Shown in pieces: positions 33,156 through 46,982 of a DNA stretch of 64,000 nt. The position numbers and the translations under genes are program-made. The notes under the pieces were generated by a model, which did no database searches, was not told where the DNA came from, and saw only the letters and a list, made by a program, of their open reading frames with translations. Position 1 is the stretch's first letter. Every line of letters starts with the position of its first letter. Source of the stretch: Botryosphaeria dothidea (Eukaryota > Ascomycota > Dothideomycetes > Botryosphaeriales > Botryosphaeriaceae); the NCBI GenBank assembly GCA_011503125.2, contig WWBZ02000016.1:4774001-4838000 (forward strand). Direction: 5' to 3'.

Positions 33156-36100
33156 TCGGGACCTCCAGCTCCAAGAAAGAGCCCCAAACAACGGGGCTGA
33201 AGACAGACAACATATTCAATTTTTGATAAATAGACTTTGCTCTGCAATCCAATCTGCAGAAAGAATAAAATCCAAATGGCCCAAGCGTGCACCCCAAAAC
33301 CCAGAATCTCCCATCCCGCCCACGGCCGATCCTCCCATGAAATATTTCCCACCCCCCCCAAAAAAAAAAAGCATTCCTGCATCGTCGATCCCGTTCCTCG
33401 GAGCCTGGTCACCCAACCGACCCACTGTCTAGGGGAGAAGAAAGACCTCTCTCATGCAACACGCCCAAGCGCCCAGCAAGCCACAAATCCCACGTCTGCG
33501 GCGGAAGAGAAGAAAAAAAAAAAAGCAATAGCTGAAATTGCATCCGAGAAGATCTTGCTGCCCGTCAGCCCTCTCCGCCCCCACCCATTAACCCCCTTTT
33601 TCCGCAGACGCGCCTCCGTTCCACACGTGGCTGCACGCTCCTCCCCCCACCCCAATTCTCAGTCCTTCGGTCGGCAGCGCTCGAACGACTCCAAACACGA
33701 CCGCTGCCACGCGCGCGCCACCATGATGCCCTGCAGGTATGCCCGACATCATCGTCATCATCCGCACGCGCGTGGGGTGGTGGGCTGGCAGACGGCCATC
33801 ATGGCACGGCGCGAAGCAAGGGCCGCGCGAACAGGGCAGAGGAAAGAGAGAGAAAAGAAGAGCAGCGCAAACATCTCCTGCGTATAGGCACGCGGTCTGA
33901 ACGCACCACACTGCGCATACGGCATGCCCACGTAGCGGCTAGGAGTGGTGTGGAGGTGAGCGAGCACCCCATCCCTCCCTTGCCGCGACTTCCGCGGCGG
34001 GCGCGCGTAATCGCGTGGAAGGCTCTCGCTTTCCCCGCGCCGGGTGCTTTCTTGTCCCGTGTTCCGTATTGTTCGGTGGACGAGGAGATGTTCAGTAGAC
34101 AGGTCGCATTGGAAAGGAACAGGAAGTAAGGCGTCGCGACGGTCAAAAAGCAAGGAACAGGCGCTCGGCATAATGCAGCGCTCTCGATCAGATGAGACAG
34201 ACGAATGCAACGCCCGCGGCGTAGTGAACACAAAGAAAGAGAGACATTTGCAACCAGGGAAAGAGAAGCGAAGCGAAAGGGAAGAGGGAAGGAAAGCTGC
34301 ATGTCATACAAGCAACGGTCCCCTTGTGTGTTTTCATGCTGTCGTGTAAGCCGCGGGAAAACGTAATTAAGAAAACCATCATCAAGCTGGTGGTGCTCGA
34401 ATTTCTTGGTGGCTGAAATCTTTGGAGATGGCTCAGGAGAAAGAACGTCAAGATCAGGAGAGAATCAGGGAGGCGAGAGTATACGTCGTAACAAGCACGC
34501 ATGGAGAAAGGAAAAAGTAAAGAAGCATGATCTTACGATCCTCGAGAAGAAACAAAAAGGAATTATGACGGCAGGCTTGCATTTTTGATCTTTCGGTCCA
34601 TCTCACACTAGTCTCAACTCCTTTTTCCTACCGAGCGTGCCTCCGCGGAGGAGCAGCGGCGGTGCACCCATTCGCTTTTATTTTCTCCGGTGGAGAAAGG
34701 TTTTGGGCTCGGCCTGCCCCTGTACGACAACAAACCACCGCTCTCGCCCTCGAACCATGCCGGCGAATCCACTGCGTCGCGGAGAGGGGTCCGTCAGGCA
34801 GAAAGTCCAGACTCACGGTGCTCCCTCCGAACACGAACTGCAGTGCACATCCAAGCACCTCTCCACTCCAGACCTGACTGCTCATCGGCAACGCAGCGCT
34901 ACTGTCGTTGCAGGTACCGAAGGAGGGACCATCCCTCGGACCACACTCCGCAATACCCACCCCAGTGCATATCCTTTTTTGTACGTGTACCTGTGCATGC
35001 GCGTCCACGTATCCGTGGATCTACAATGATACACACACCGATACTATCGCCAGCCGATCCGCGATAGAAACCAGGAAGCTCCTTGGAACCGGGTACCCGC
35101 CTGCATAAGCATCCAAATCAGGGTCCATCTCCACTCCATCTGGGTTGGAGCGCATGTATGTACATTCCCGTCCCAGTTTATGGTCACGCTCGGCCACGCG
35201 CAGCAGGTAGGGCGTCTCGGCTTTGCTCTCTCGGCGGAGGAAGAATCCAAGATGATGACGCCTCTGCCCAACGGCAAGAAGAGAGGAAAAACAAACTGGA
35301 AAAGAGACACGCACAAGGAAGTCCCCATCATAACGTCACACAAACCCCATCTGCCACAGGGGGAAAAACTGGGGGAAAACCGAGAAACGCCACACCAACC
35401 CACACACCCTGTTTCCGATAGATGGTCAATCAGGAAAAGGGGAAAAGAGAGCCGATGCATGTATGAAAAACGTCCGTTATACGTCTCTTTTCCTGCACGT
35501 AAGACGGGCATGAAAGCAAGCACAAGAAATATGCGTAAATGCATATTCAGCCGCGGTTGCGCGCAGGCGGGCGGGTACGGCAGTACACACTGCAATATCT
35601 GTGCATCTCCACCCCTGCGTCGATACCTATGCGATTAAATCAGACCGTCTTTAGTTCGAAACTCTGAAAGAAGCTCAGTTGATGCTAAGAAAAGAGACGG
35701 GTGCCACCGGGAAGGATATGAAAGAAAGGGGGGGGGGGAAAGCCCGGCCACGATGAATAAGTCCAATAGAGCTGGATCCAGCGCGAGTTTTCCCTGCAGC
35801 AGCTGCAGCACAGCGGGAGCGGCAGCGCGCGTGGCGTGTGAGCAAACTTCAAAACGGGCACCTGCAGGAGGGACGCCACACAATCCCTCCTTCGTGCAGC
35901 TGCGGGCAGTTCGCGTTGCGGATATGCGTACATACGGCCTACCGGAAACCAAGGGGCAAGCATTCGACACAAGGTGGCAAGAGGTAAAAGAGAGACAGGG
36001 CGTCATCAGCTACCGTTGCAGCAGCGGTGATGAGTGGCATCAGGAACACTCGCGGATGCTTGCTTGCCCGTGGCCTTAACGGTGGGCGGTCCGGTACGTT

Positions 36101-39100
36101 GCGCGGGCGGCGGCTGTGGCCGTGATCGCCGCGTGCAATCCAGGGTGCTGCGAAAAGTCAAAAGAAGTGTGCTGCAGGGCAACGGAGATCGGCCGTCAGA
36201 GCCTCAGATCGAGAACCAGAAAAGACCAAGGGCGGACATTTTCCCGAACGTCTCAGGCGATTTCAGCTTACCGGTGAGGCCGTCGTTTCCCCAACAAGTG
36301 AACCCAGGCGCTTTTACGGATGTGGGCGTGACGTAGAAGATAGCATGAGTCGAGGAAAGAAACGAAAAGAAAGAAAGAAAGAAAGAAAGGGCATGAGGAC
36401 TGGGGACGGGCAGTAAGAGACAGAGAGCTATGACGACAGCCCCAATAGGGAGTCGGGAGTTCGCCAAACGCCAACTCCACGGCGGACTTTGTTCGGATGA
36501 TCTGCTGCCCCCAGACAGCATGCTGGCTGGGGTGTCAAAAAAGCCTGGGGGGGGGAAGTTCGGTGGTATTTCGCGAGCAGGAGGTACCTACGATGGCGAC
36601 GGCTGTCCGGGGCGACTACACCAGCTGAGCGGCCTGATATCCGAATCACGGCCGCCAACGCTTTCGGGATCGAAGCAAGCTGAGCTATCGGGCTGCACAA
36701 CTGACTCGGCGCGCGTCCGCGGATCCGCCCCCCTCTCGCGATGCGCGCGCACCGGTGCGCATATCGAGTTTCGGAACTTCCGCGGTCGGTTCGATTGATT
36801 GGGGCTGCTGCAGATTGTGCGGGAGCGCATTTCGTATCTGCCAGCCCGCCCTCACATCTGTCATCGATCCTCTGCGTTTGGAGGTTGTGCCAGCATGAAA
36901 TGCGACCGTCTACAAAGGCAACACCGCGAACCAGGCTCTCCCCAGTGCATGATTGACGGAAGCGTAAAGTAGGCGCCCGTCGGGCTATAGGCACTCCCAA
37001 CTTTATCCGGAAAGGAATGCAGAGACACGGGAGTGTGGTCGCACGGTGAAGAAAGGCGCAGAAGCAAGCCTACGTTGGAGCCAACGGCCAGGGCCCGAGG
37101 GAGCAAAATGCAGGGCCGCCGGAGGGAACTCGCGTCGCGTGATGCGACATGCAACGCTGACGGGAAGATACGACAACGGAAATGACAGCAGGAGAGCGCA
37201 TACCTACCTGTTCAGGAACGCGCGCGCGTCCTCGTCCTGCCCGTGCACGTGAGAGGGATGGTTAAGGCTGAGGAGCCGCGGTTTGGGCTGGGACGTTTCG
37301 AAGTCCCGCAGGCACGGCAGACGGCAGATTGCTTGAGCAACGGTGGCTTGGTAGGGGGATTGGAGGCGTTGCAGATGAGACGCGGCAGCCGGTAAAAGCG
37401 AGAGCGAGCAAAAGGGAAATCAGCAGAGGCGCAACCTGTCGTGGCGGTACTTGTGTCCTGTCGCTGCGGCACACGCAAAGCGCATGCATGCAATGCACGA
37501 AGCTGCCCTTGCGTTGGCTGTCGCGTGCCAGCAAGGCAGAGACTCTAGCTGTGCAGAGGCAGGCTTTCCTCTCGCTCTCCCATCTCGCGGGTCATCCGAC
37601 AATGCGGGCGTTCATGCCGTGCGGCCCAGGCTCCGATCTGCTTGCGTTGGTGCCGGTGGGAGACATGCTGCAAGCAGGTGAGTGGTCGAGTAAGTTTCGC
37701 AACCAACCTCCTCCGTATGGAGCAACGTCGCAAAGGGTACAAGCGCTGGGCGCTGGACCGTGGGCTGCCTTTCGAAACCGTCCGTCGGCGGGCGGGAGAG
37801 CATCCACTGCGAGCCTTTGCCAATTGGCCTGCTTAGCCGGGCGGCTGTTCGTCGCAGGTCGGTTCAGATGCGACGGCGAGTAGCGAGGGAGGGTTTGTCG
37901 CTCGAAGGGTGCGACGGAGGCGTCAAGATGACGCCAGCGCATCGCCGTCAGCGGGCTTCGGCGGAGCAGCAGCAGCGCGCATTGATGATCGGACCCTGGA
38001 GCGCGCCACAAAGCGATGAGGATGTTCAGCGCGCCTTCCGTTGCAGGCAACTGCGCGCTGCTGCCGGACTTTGCGCGCCGGAGTTTGGGAGGCTTGCGCG
38101 CAGGGTCGCCGTCAGATGAGCGAGCGCCAAAACAGCCCGCAGTCCGCATCACCCACATGCAGGGTCTCGTCGTGCGGCGCAGCCGGGGTCACTCACCCAA
38201 ATGCTTGGCCCGCAAGCGGGGGCGCCGCTACAACGCTGGGGAAGGGAGGCGAAAAAGCAACACAAGCGCAGTACAGTGCAGTGGTGGTGCCCGGCCATTT
38301 GGCGGCATGCTGCCACGACGACCCCTCACCCCTCATCCGCTGCGAGTCTGTCAGCCGCAAACGGTGAGTGGTCGGCGGGTGCTGGTGGCTTAGCCATGGG
38401 AATTCGCAGAATCCAGGGAACAAGAAATGCGGGCACATGGAATTCAGGGATCGAGCTGAGCACAATTCCCAGCTCTCTCTGGCCCCTCCCCCCGTCGTGC
38501 CGTGACTGCCGCACAAGTTGTGCCCACAGCACTGGCCCTCGCGATCCTTCCAAGGCTGCCGCTGCTTCTCCGCCGTAACGCTCTGTTGCATGTATATCGA
38601 AAAAGGCAACGGGGTGGCGCGTCGTCCCTCCAAGCTACCGTACCAGCGGCGTTTTCAGGGCCAGCCTCCCCGTTGGCGCTAAGGGGCCGCGCAGAAATGG
38701 ACCGCGGGCTGGAACAGCTCCGCCTGCGCTGACGACCTTGAGCGATGATGTCTGTGGCGCCCCAAACCCTGGGTTAGGCAAAAGAAAAAAAAATAAGAAA
38801 AGGGCTGCGTCTTCCATCAATGCGCTCTGCTAGACGGAACCGAGCGGCGGCCCAGCCAAACGGGCACGCACGCCGCCAGGCACCGCAAACCAGTCGCCGG
38901 TCCCTTGAATCGTCGGCGCCTTTTTTTGTTGCTCCACTTAGCTCTCCGAAGCGCCGAACCTGCGCAAAGGAAAAAAAAAAGGAAGATCGGCTCTTCGCTT
39001 CTCAACCCTGATGTGTGAGAGTGAATGAGAACCCACTTTACCACCACCACGCAAGCACCCCTTCCGAACCCCGGCGTCGCCGCTCGCTCCGCCCAAAACT

Positions 39101-40100
39101 CTGATTAGTGAATTTTTTGCGAAGCTTGTGACTAGCCGGGGAATACTCCGCCAGCGCACAACCCATCATCAGGTGGAGCTGGTTCTGTGCCCAGGCACGG
39201 CTCTGCTCGTCCCTCCCGTATTGCAGTAGTCAATCCCCCCGATGACGATGTATGCACGTAACAAGTGTGTCGTGTGAGAGGGAAGAGGCTTTGAGCCTCT
39301 CGCTTGCTATTTTTGCCTGACTCCACCGTTCATGGCCGTCGAGGTCCAGCCCAGCAGCAACAGTGGATCCTTCTCCCATTCCAATCCCTTGAATCATTCC
39401 AAGGTGGAAGGGTTGTTCGTTATTGTAGTCTACATTCGTCCGTCATCATGATGAAAAATAATGTAAAGAATTGTTCTTTGTTCTTTTGTGGTGTCTCGCC
39501 AACCAGGCCCTGCTCTGCGCGTTCTTTCCGCGGGCGGTTCTTGGTGGGAAAAAAAAATGAAACGAGAAAAAGCAAGTATTGGGCTGATGGTCGATGATAC
39601 AGTGGTAACGAAATGGTGGGTGTTGTGTTGCGAGCACACCAGAGAACCGTTCCCCCCCACAGATCCAGAAAACCATGGATTTCGTCATTGCACCCAACTC
39701 CTCTGTCCAGCACTTGTTCCGGCAACCGCCTTCGTGAGAAGAAGCCAATGAAAACCATAGTACGCCAGCCATCCCTTGGGATCCTTTTCCCGCGCTATTT
39801 CTGCTGAAAGCCAAAGGAAAAATAAATCGAATGTGAAAGCAAAAACCGTGCCTTGTGTGTATCTTCAAACAGAGACCCGTGATAAACCCGGTCCGCGAAA
39901 ACGCCTTTTTTGCCCAATGTGTGCTCCGGTCATAGCCATGACGGCATGCGTCTATTGCGTGGAATGCTCGTGAGTTGAGTGGAAGGAAAATATTACTAGT
40001 AAATAATTGTAGCCCTCCTCAAAGAGCCATCTCTAGTAAGAGGCCGGCTGTACACAGCCGATGACGCCGCAAAGAATGGAAGAGAAGGTGATGTCGGCGA
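33156..40100. other. Gene-poor region, about 6.9 kb
   Basis: No coding gene is supported. Frames up to ~190 codons (for example 37329-37883 plus and 37592-38158 minus) overlap each other on opposite strands and show no domain, signal peptide or repeat structure. Base composition is balanced to GC-rich and not AT-collapsed, so it does not look like RIP-degraded transposon. Low-complexity pieces include A runs at ~33361 and ~33514, GAAA repeats at ~36358-36389 and G runs at ~35728 and ~36547. The part next to 40101 is the 3' side of the zinc-finger gene. Confidence 0.5.
36358..36389. repeat. GAAA-type simple repeat
   Basis: An interrupted AAAG/GAAA tetranucleotide tract (ACGAAAAGAAAGAAAGAAAG and following) in the gene-poor region. 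Confidence 0.8.
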
Positions 40101-41042
40101 CTATTCCCTCCGTTGGCTAGCGGCAAGAGCCAGAGCATCAAGACTGAGGGTCGGAGGACTGGTTGGGCTTATCATGAAGGGCTCAGGCGGCGGAAATGTC
40201 ATGCTGGAGTACTGAGGGCTCATGTATCCGCTGCCGATAGGTTGTACGGAGGGGGCGGCTGAGGAAAAACTCGACGACGGGCTGATCGGAAGGTTGGGGT
40301 CCACCAGGGACGCGGCGTGACTGTGGGCCTGAATGGGCGAAGGCTTTGGCCGAGATGCGGCCTTGGACTTCTTCACGCGACCGTCATCGTCAGCCTTGGA
40401 GGCATTGCGTCCCTGGCGGCCGCCGGTCGCGTGGGTACGGCGGTGCTGCTCCATGTTGTCCTTGCGCGTGAAAGCCTTCTTGCAGTCGGGGCAGATTGCG
40501 TCTTTCTTGCCAGTGTGCTTCTTGGCGTGTCGTGCAGCGTGGCCGGAGGTGGTGAAGTAGTCCTTGCAGCCGAACTGCGCTGCGAGGGGGCACGGGTACT
40601 GGTTCTTCTTCGTCCTGGGCTGCGCAGGAGGCATTGGTTGCCGCTCGGGACCAGGGGCGCGCATGTAGGGATTTTGGACGTGGGTTTGCTGTGGGTGAGG
40701 GAAGCCCGGGGCCATCATGGGAGGAGAGTACATCATGGGCTCTTGCTTATACCCGGAGGGCTCTTGCGTGAAGCCGCCGTAGTAGGGCGCCATTTGCGAG
40801 TGCGGCGATTGCGACTCGAAGTCGTAGTTGGGCGTGCCGGGCGACGGAGGGCTCATGGCTGTAGAGTCGGTGGAATCGCTGCGGAGGAGTTGGGGAGTCT
40901 GCGGCGAGAGGCAGGGCGAGGAAGTGTAGCTAGAAGTACGCGAACGAAGACCTGGCTCTAGCGATGGACGATGGTTTGCTGGAGCTGCACAGTCTTCGTT
41001 CAGCAGCGAGATGCGGCGGCCAACGGAGTTTTTGCCGTCCAT
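40101..41042 (-). CDS. C2H2 zinc-finger transcription factor
   Basis: This is a single-exon gene of 313 aa. I chose the ATG at 41042 (ATCATGGACGG) rather than the longer upstream frame, which is low-complexity UTR-like. Residues 1-150 are Ser/Pro/Gln-rich and disordered (activation-domain like; SPPSPGTPNYDFESQSP). Two fingers follow. The first is atypical, YPCPLAAQFGC then TSGHAARHAKKH, with seven residues between the cysteines. The second is canonical, ICPDCKKAFTRKDNMEQHRRTH (C-x2-C-x12-H-x3-H; quoted only for its Cys and His spacing). A basic stretch (GRVKKSKAASRPK) may be a nuclear signal. The Ser/Pro-rich tail ends in LSLDALALAASQRRE. The finger pair resembles fungal stress/development C2H2 regulators, possibly the ZfpA type, but I am not certain enough to name it. 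It sits alone in about 20 kb of non-coding DNA. Confidence 0.92.
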   Translation of the reverse strand: MDGKNSVGRRISLLNEDCAAPANHRPSLEPGLRSRTSSYTSSPCLSPQTPQLLRSDSTDSTAMSPPSPGTPNYDFESQSPHSQMAPYYGGFTQEPSGYKQEPMMYSPPMMAPGFPHPQQTHVQNPYMRAPGPERQPMPPAQPRTKKNQYPCPLAAQFGCKDYFTTSGHAARHAKKHTGKKDAICPDCKKAFTRKDNMEQHRRTHATGGRQGRNASKADDDGRVKKSKAASRPKPSPIQAHSHAASLVDPNLPISPSSSFSSAAPSVQPIGSGYMSPQYSSMTFPPPEPFMISPTSPPTLSLDALALAASQRRE

Positions 41043-41788
41043 GATTTGCGATTTATGGCAGTAACGGTGTGCGGATAAGCGGGGCGACCCGAGCAGCGGA
41101 AAGGCGCTTGGGGCGGTGACGTGGTTGTATGAGAGAACGCGCCTGGTTTCTGTAGCAACACGATTTAAACCGCGGACAGGAAGGTGCAGCTGGGCGGGAG
41201 GGAATGCGCCTGTGCCGTGGGTGGAGGCGACAATGTGCTGGTAGAGGCTGGGAGACAGCGAGAGAGAGCGGGAGAGGTGGGTGAGGGTTAGAGGCGCAAG
41301 TGGTTGTGTTGCTGTTTTGGGTCGGGGACACGACAAGAGACGTGGGCGAGCAGAGGCTTCTTATGGCGCGGATGGGGAAGGGCAGGGAAGCGTGGGCAGC
41401 ATCCAGGGCGCGCATCCAGCAGGGTTCTGTCCGATTACCCAGGGTCGCATATGGGCTTTCGCAAAGCGCATCAGAATGGCATACTCAGACGCTATCCAAG
41501 CCGGCTAGCGCCCCACGCAAAGCCACGGCTCGCGTGGATCTCGCAGGCCCTTCGTCCCTTGAACCCAGCGCGCGCGCCCCCGGCCACTCTCCCCGCGGTG
41601 CCGGCCTGCCCAACTCAATGCCCACCACGCCCCCCGGTCGCACCACCAGCGCGCCGGCAGCGACAAGGCGTGGCCGCGCGCAGCAGCTCGAGGGCGCGCG
41701 CGGCGGCCGCTTTCGGCTCGCGCAGCCTCTCTCCGCGCAGCCCGGCACGACTCTAGCTCGGGCAGCGCATCCCTTGACACTAGATGGT

Positions 41789-41806
41789 GCATCGATCGAT
41801 CGATGC
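41789..41806. repeat. 18-bp perfect palindrome of GATC units
   Basis: GCATCGATCGATCGATGC is its own reverse complement. It is a short GATC-phase repeat in the region upstream of the zinc-finger gene. Confidence 0.85.
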
Positions 41807-44800
41807 CGTCCAATCTCTCGAGACGTGTGCCTCGCGCGCGCCCGCTTCGGGCACGCCCCACCCCGCCCAGCGGCTCGACCGCCCACGAGCGTTGGCTGCG
41901 TCGCGCGCTGGCGAGCTCCTTGCTTGCGTCGTGCTGTCCTGCGCGCGGCGACGGGAGCGTGGCCAGCAATGCTAAGCACTGCCCGGCGCAGTGAAGGCCG
42001 AGGCAGCCTGCCGCGCAGGTGGGCACCGGGGCGAGTCAACACGGGCGCCATTCGAGTCGTGCGGCGTGAGCGCATCGTGAGTTCAGTCCGCTCAGGCCCG
42101 CCGTGTGTTGCTGAGGGAGCAACGCAGGCAGCTTCCGGCGCCAAACGCCGTTGGCCATCATTACATCACAAGGCTCTCGCGGCCGCAGGGTTCAAGCGCA
42201 CCCCCGGCCGCCCTCGCTCTTGCCCTCGCTCACCGGCCGCCGCGCTACTGCCCCGTGCGGCTAGCGGCCCTGGATTCTAGATCCCCTCAGTATTTCTCGA
42301 TCTCCTGGCCACAGTCGACTTCTCCTCGCTCTCTGAGACTGCTTCCTCGACGAGCCAGCTGCCGCGCTCCTGACGGCCGCCGCAGGGCCTGCCGCCGCGC
42401 CGCCCTGCCCCCAGAACACTACCCCCCCGGCCCGGCCAGGGCGCCCACGCGCCAATGGGTGCCCACCAGCCGCACCGCGCCCGCCTGCAATAAACCGCCC
42501 GTCTTCTGGATCTCCGATCTCATCGTACATCGACTCGCCAGCACAGTTGGGCGCCAGCCTGCGAAACGAAGCTCCTCAGCTAGCGTCGTCTGCCGAGACG
42601 ACTGCCCCGTCCCAGCTCCATTGGCTCTCGCAAGTGCCGCCATGCCTCCTGCGCTACGAGAGCCTCGACGAGCGATGCAGGGCAAACGCCCGCTGCGTCG
42701 CGCCGGTATGACGTAGCACAGAAAAGCCGACCGCACTCGGGCCACCGCCTTCTCAGGGTCTGCATCCGCTCGCCTGGGTCCACCGCCGCCGGACCGCCGT
42801 GGAAGCACGCCGCGCTGCACCGGGATTCGCGCCTGCTGCTGCCCTGGTCCTGGCCCCTCTGCCCTCTCCACCGCCGTCGGGCTCCACCGCGAGGCTCTGC
42901 GCGCGCAGAACGAGGTCTTTTCGCGCTCGCCCAACGCCCAGCCCAGCTCCGTTGTTGTGTCCCCTTCGCGACCTGGACGTGGACGCTTCAGGAAACTTCG
43001 CACCGCCTCAGACTGACTCCGTCTGGCGCGCCTGACGCAGATCGCACTCCCGGATTCCCGTCCGCGACACCGGCACGTTGTACACATTAAGCGCTCGTAC
43101 ATACCTCCGCTTGCGTCCGCGGGCCTTCGTCATTGTGATCGCAAGGCGAGCGCACGCGCGCTCATCTCCGCGCCTGTGCACGTGGGTTTGATGCGCAGTG
43201 CGACGCCCCAAGCGAGCAAGCTGCCAGTGAGATCGGAAACTCTGCCAATCTGACAGGGCCACGCATTGTGTTGCTGTCCATGCTTGTTCCCCAGACTTCC
43301 CAATGCCGGCTAGCAAGCCATAGACCGCCACAGAGCTACCGCTTTAGGGAGATTGCGGTTAGTATGCGCGAGTCCAGAACATCTCGAACACGGCCATGGA
43401 ACATGTGCTTGGAGATCCGGAGATGAAGCCGGCTTTCAATTTTGGCTGCTTCCCTGTTTCGAGAAGCGGACCGTGAGGAGCGGTGACAACTTTGCCCGAA
43501 GGTATCACGAGAGACGGAGCTTGGCTTTCCCCATTCGGCTACCTGAGGAGGCTGTCGGCGCCAAAACGGCGGCCACGCACTCACCGGACGCGGTGAGGAG
43601 ATTCGAGGTGTGTTCTGAGGGTTGCAACATGCGCTGACCGTCCGGACTGGAAGAATTCGTTCAGAAGTCAACGTAATTAGCCCTCCTCGATTTCCGCCTG
43701 GTCTATTGACTGGTTTGATACCATTTGAAACTGGCCTCGTCACGGCAGGAGGTGGGTGTGGGATGAGGACCCTGAATATCGTGAGCGTGCATCGTGTGTT
43801 CATTCAGGAACGCGTCCTCGTTCTCGCCCTAACCCGCTTTCACTTGCCGATTTCAGCTCTTGGCTACATTGGGGTCTGGCATAGCACCAGCCACTGCGGC
43901 GTTGGCGGGTCGCCGATGGCCGCACGTACCATGCCCCGTTGAGATGGGGAACATTCGGTCACCATGACGTTGTTAATATATCGAGCAATGACGGCATCCT
44001 TAGCGACCACCATCTGCGAAGAATGAGCGTGAAAAATTGTGCGTTAGCGAGTTGGCGGAGTGAGAGGAACACACCCGAGACCTCGAAGCCGCACCCGTGC
44101 ATGAGATAGGAAAGCAACCCTGCAGGGGCCAGAAATAGCCCTGCTTCCAGTGCCGGCACTGTGGCGACTGTGGCTGTCAAGGTCGGATTGCTTTCCGCAA
44201 TTCGCTTCGATCCGTGGACCTACAAGAGAAGCTCGTGCGGAAGCCGCCATTATTATCCCCGCATTGGCCATGACGATCATGCTGTTTGGGCACCTCTGTG
44301 GTTCTCCATTATACGGAGTGATTTGCATCGTCCCCCAACGAAACTACCTCAGTTTCGGAGCTTGGCCAATTGGAAATGCCCTTATAGGCCCATGTCCACA
44401 CGCCACAGTAGGCGTCCGACAAGAGCTGAGATAGCGTGATGCAAGCCTTCCGGGCCGGTTCGCAGTGACTCAATATGAGAGGTGTCTGTTTTCATTCTGA
44501 CATCAAGCTCGCCCATTTGAATTTTCGATGGGCAACAGAGGAACGGAGATGGCTACGCGGACGGCTGGCATCGTGAAATGCCATATGGGCCGGCTTAGGA
44601 AGGGTCGAGGCATTTCTGCTGCGGGGAGGGGGAAACCACCCACAAGTCCGTCCAGGCGCCCTGTATCGAGGCGAAATGCAAACGTCAAGCTTCCCTTCCC
44701 CTCGCAAACGGCACGGTCAGCCAAGAATCACACAACGCATAATGGCACAGCTCTGACGAGAAGTTTCCATCGCATTTTCATATCCACGATTCGCCTGTTC

Positions 44801-46961
44801 CCGATAGAAGAGGGCAGATTGTATGCTCCGATACACGCTACAGTCGCGGCCACAACTACTGGTTTTTTTTAAGCGTGCAGCTGCCCGTGCGCTAGCCGGG
44901 AAGTCCGTGGCCAACGGCGTCAAAAGACGGACGGCTGCGTCGATCGCCACACCACACTGTGCGCGCACAGCTTGCAACCACAGCAGTGTCTGTCGCGTCA
45001 CCTCAGAATTTGAGTTTCTTTGCACGAGCATCCTCTGCTATGTTTATGGTGAAGCTTGATGGATTGCCGCCTAAACTCCTGCACGACGAGCACTATCCGT
45101 CCTTTCTCTTCGCTGCAACTCCACCGACCTCTTGGCAGCTGCCAGGTGTCTGCCCCTCTGGTCGGGGTTGGGATCGGTTGGGAGTAAGCACTTTCAGCAA
45201 ATAGTGCTTAGCGGCGACACGAAAACTCGCGGCTGGCTGCTGCACACGCAGGGACAAGGGAGACTGGCGACAGCTCTCGCAGCAAGCACACACCGCCCAT
45301 GTTCACTTCATTTCGCGAAATCCCCGATGCTCCGCTCTGGGGAGGACAATTCATCAGCAGCACATCTTCATTAGAAGCCAACTCATCAGGAGGCAAGAGG
45401 CGGCCCAACGGTTGACAAAGCACTGCCCACCCAGAGGCAGCGAATGACCGCCCTTGTTGGCGGTCACGCTTGCAACAGCATTTTCCCCGTCTCGTGTCCG
45501 GATCTCCGCATAGCGAACATAAAACCCCGCAGCAAGATGTGATCGAAGATATGGCAGTTTCTGAGATTTCCCACAGCAACTGAGTCAGCTCTACGATCCA
45601 GGGTCCGGTTTTCATGTAACACGTGCAAGGCCACGCCAGAGGATCATGATGACTCCGCCCGGAGGACGCAAGGCTGCTGCAACAATAATCAAGGGAGAAA
45701 TAATAATGCCTTTGCGTTTTTTTGCATAATGTAAAAGGACTAGGGGCCGGGCGCGTATGAAGAAGACGTCTGGCGGTGCACAGCATATGCAGGATGCAAC
45801 ACGCGCCCGCGTTTCCCCATTATCGTCATTGTTCTCTGCCCTCTTATTCCCTCTCTCCGCCTTCAGCTGCCGTGCTTACGGCTCAGCAGACCCTGTCCCG
45901 AGCCCCCGACCGTTGCAATGCAAGCATCCGAAAGGCTCGCTTCCCACATCCCGGACTGGGATGACTCCTGCAAGGGATCATTGACGAGCAAAAAGGTTTC
46001 ACGGATGGTAGTCGGGCCTTCGCAAAAGCCGGGGCACATGGAGTGCGAGAGAGCCGAAGAATAGCGAAATAAAAAAACAAAAATCGATAAGAAGTGTATG
46101 CGAGCAGAGCAGATGGGCGCACGCGGCGGCGGAAAACCATTGGATCCCTGAGATGGAGGGGCCCGTGCGGACTCGGCTCCGACACCTGAATAATCTTGCC
46201 TGCGCACATGTTAAAAAAGTATTATCATACGATTTGCAATCCTTCCGGCCGCGACAGCTTGCGCGCATCCCTTACTGAAGCAGAGATGGCCCACCGCGAC
46301 CCTTATTAGTTGGCGCAGGTCGCTGCCCGGACCGTCAACAACAATGCTGTTTGACCCTGTGTCGGGGTGAGGACACAGAGAGCCATGGCTCGAAGGGGGC
46401 CGGGTCGATCGAAATTCCGAAAACGGTAAGCCGGCGTGGTGATCCCCTAGAGCACAGAAAATAAAGGGTTCAATATTATTTTGGCGCGGCCGAGAGACGG
46501 GCAGGGCGTCAGTGGGAAAGGCCGAAAGCGCGAGGGGCCGGGGGGCGCTTGGTCGAGCGCGTGGCTAACGGCGGAGGCGCATCCGCTACCTGCTCCCAGC
46601 AGCGCTGCCCTTGGCTAGCATGCCCCGAGCGGGCGCAAGCCAGCTGTGCAATTCCGCTGCTGATCTCGCGCCGCTAGACATGGAATTCGTTCCGCGGCAT
46701 CGTGAACTGACGGTGCAAGAATCGGAGATCTCGATCTCGCATGTTTCGGACACGTCTCGCGCGAGGCGGCTCGCGAAGCCTCTGCTACGGCCGTCTTGTC
46801 TACCTGCGACCCACCGTGCTAGCCAGCCACGTCGTCGTTCTTGTTGTCGCTCGTCGTCGTGGTTACGTGCGAGAACGGCGTGTCGGCTAGCGTGCTCTGA
46901 GCGTAGCAAGAGAAGCAGTGGTCAGACTCGATTGATGATTGCGGGGTGGGTCCCCCGCGCA

Positions 46962-46982
46962 CAGCAGCAGCAGCAGCAGCAG
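46962..46982. repeat. (CAG)n trinucleotide repeat
   Basis: About seven CAG units, directly followed by CTGCTGCT, so the site is also a small inverted repeat. It is non-coding in my reading. Confidence 0.8.

Noticed and set aside
41042..41336. N-terminal extension of the C2H2 factor
   Set aside because: The extension has no ATG start (TTG) and reads as low-complexity leader; the ATG at 41042 has a good context and starts the ordered sequence.
41300..42280. 326-codon plus-strand frame upstream of the zinc-finger gene
   Set aside because: Ala/Arg/Pro-biased product of very GC-rich DNA, with an equally long competing frame on the minus strand (41485-42144).
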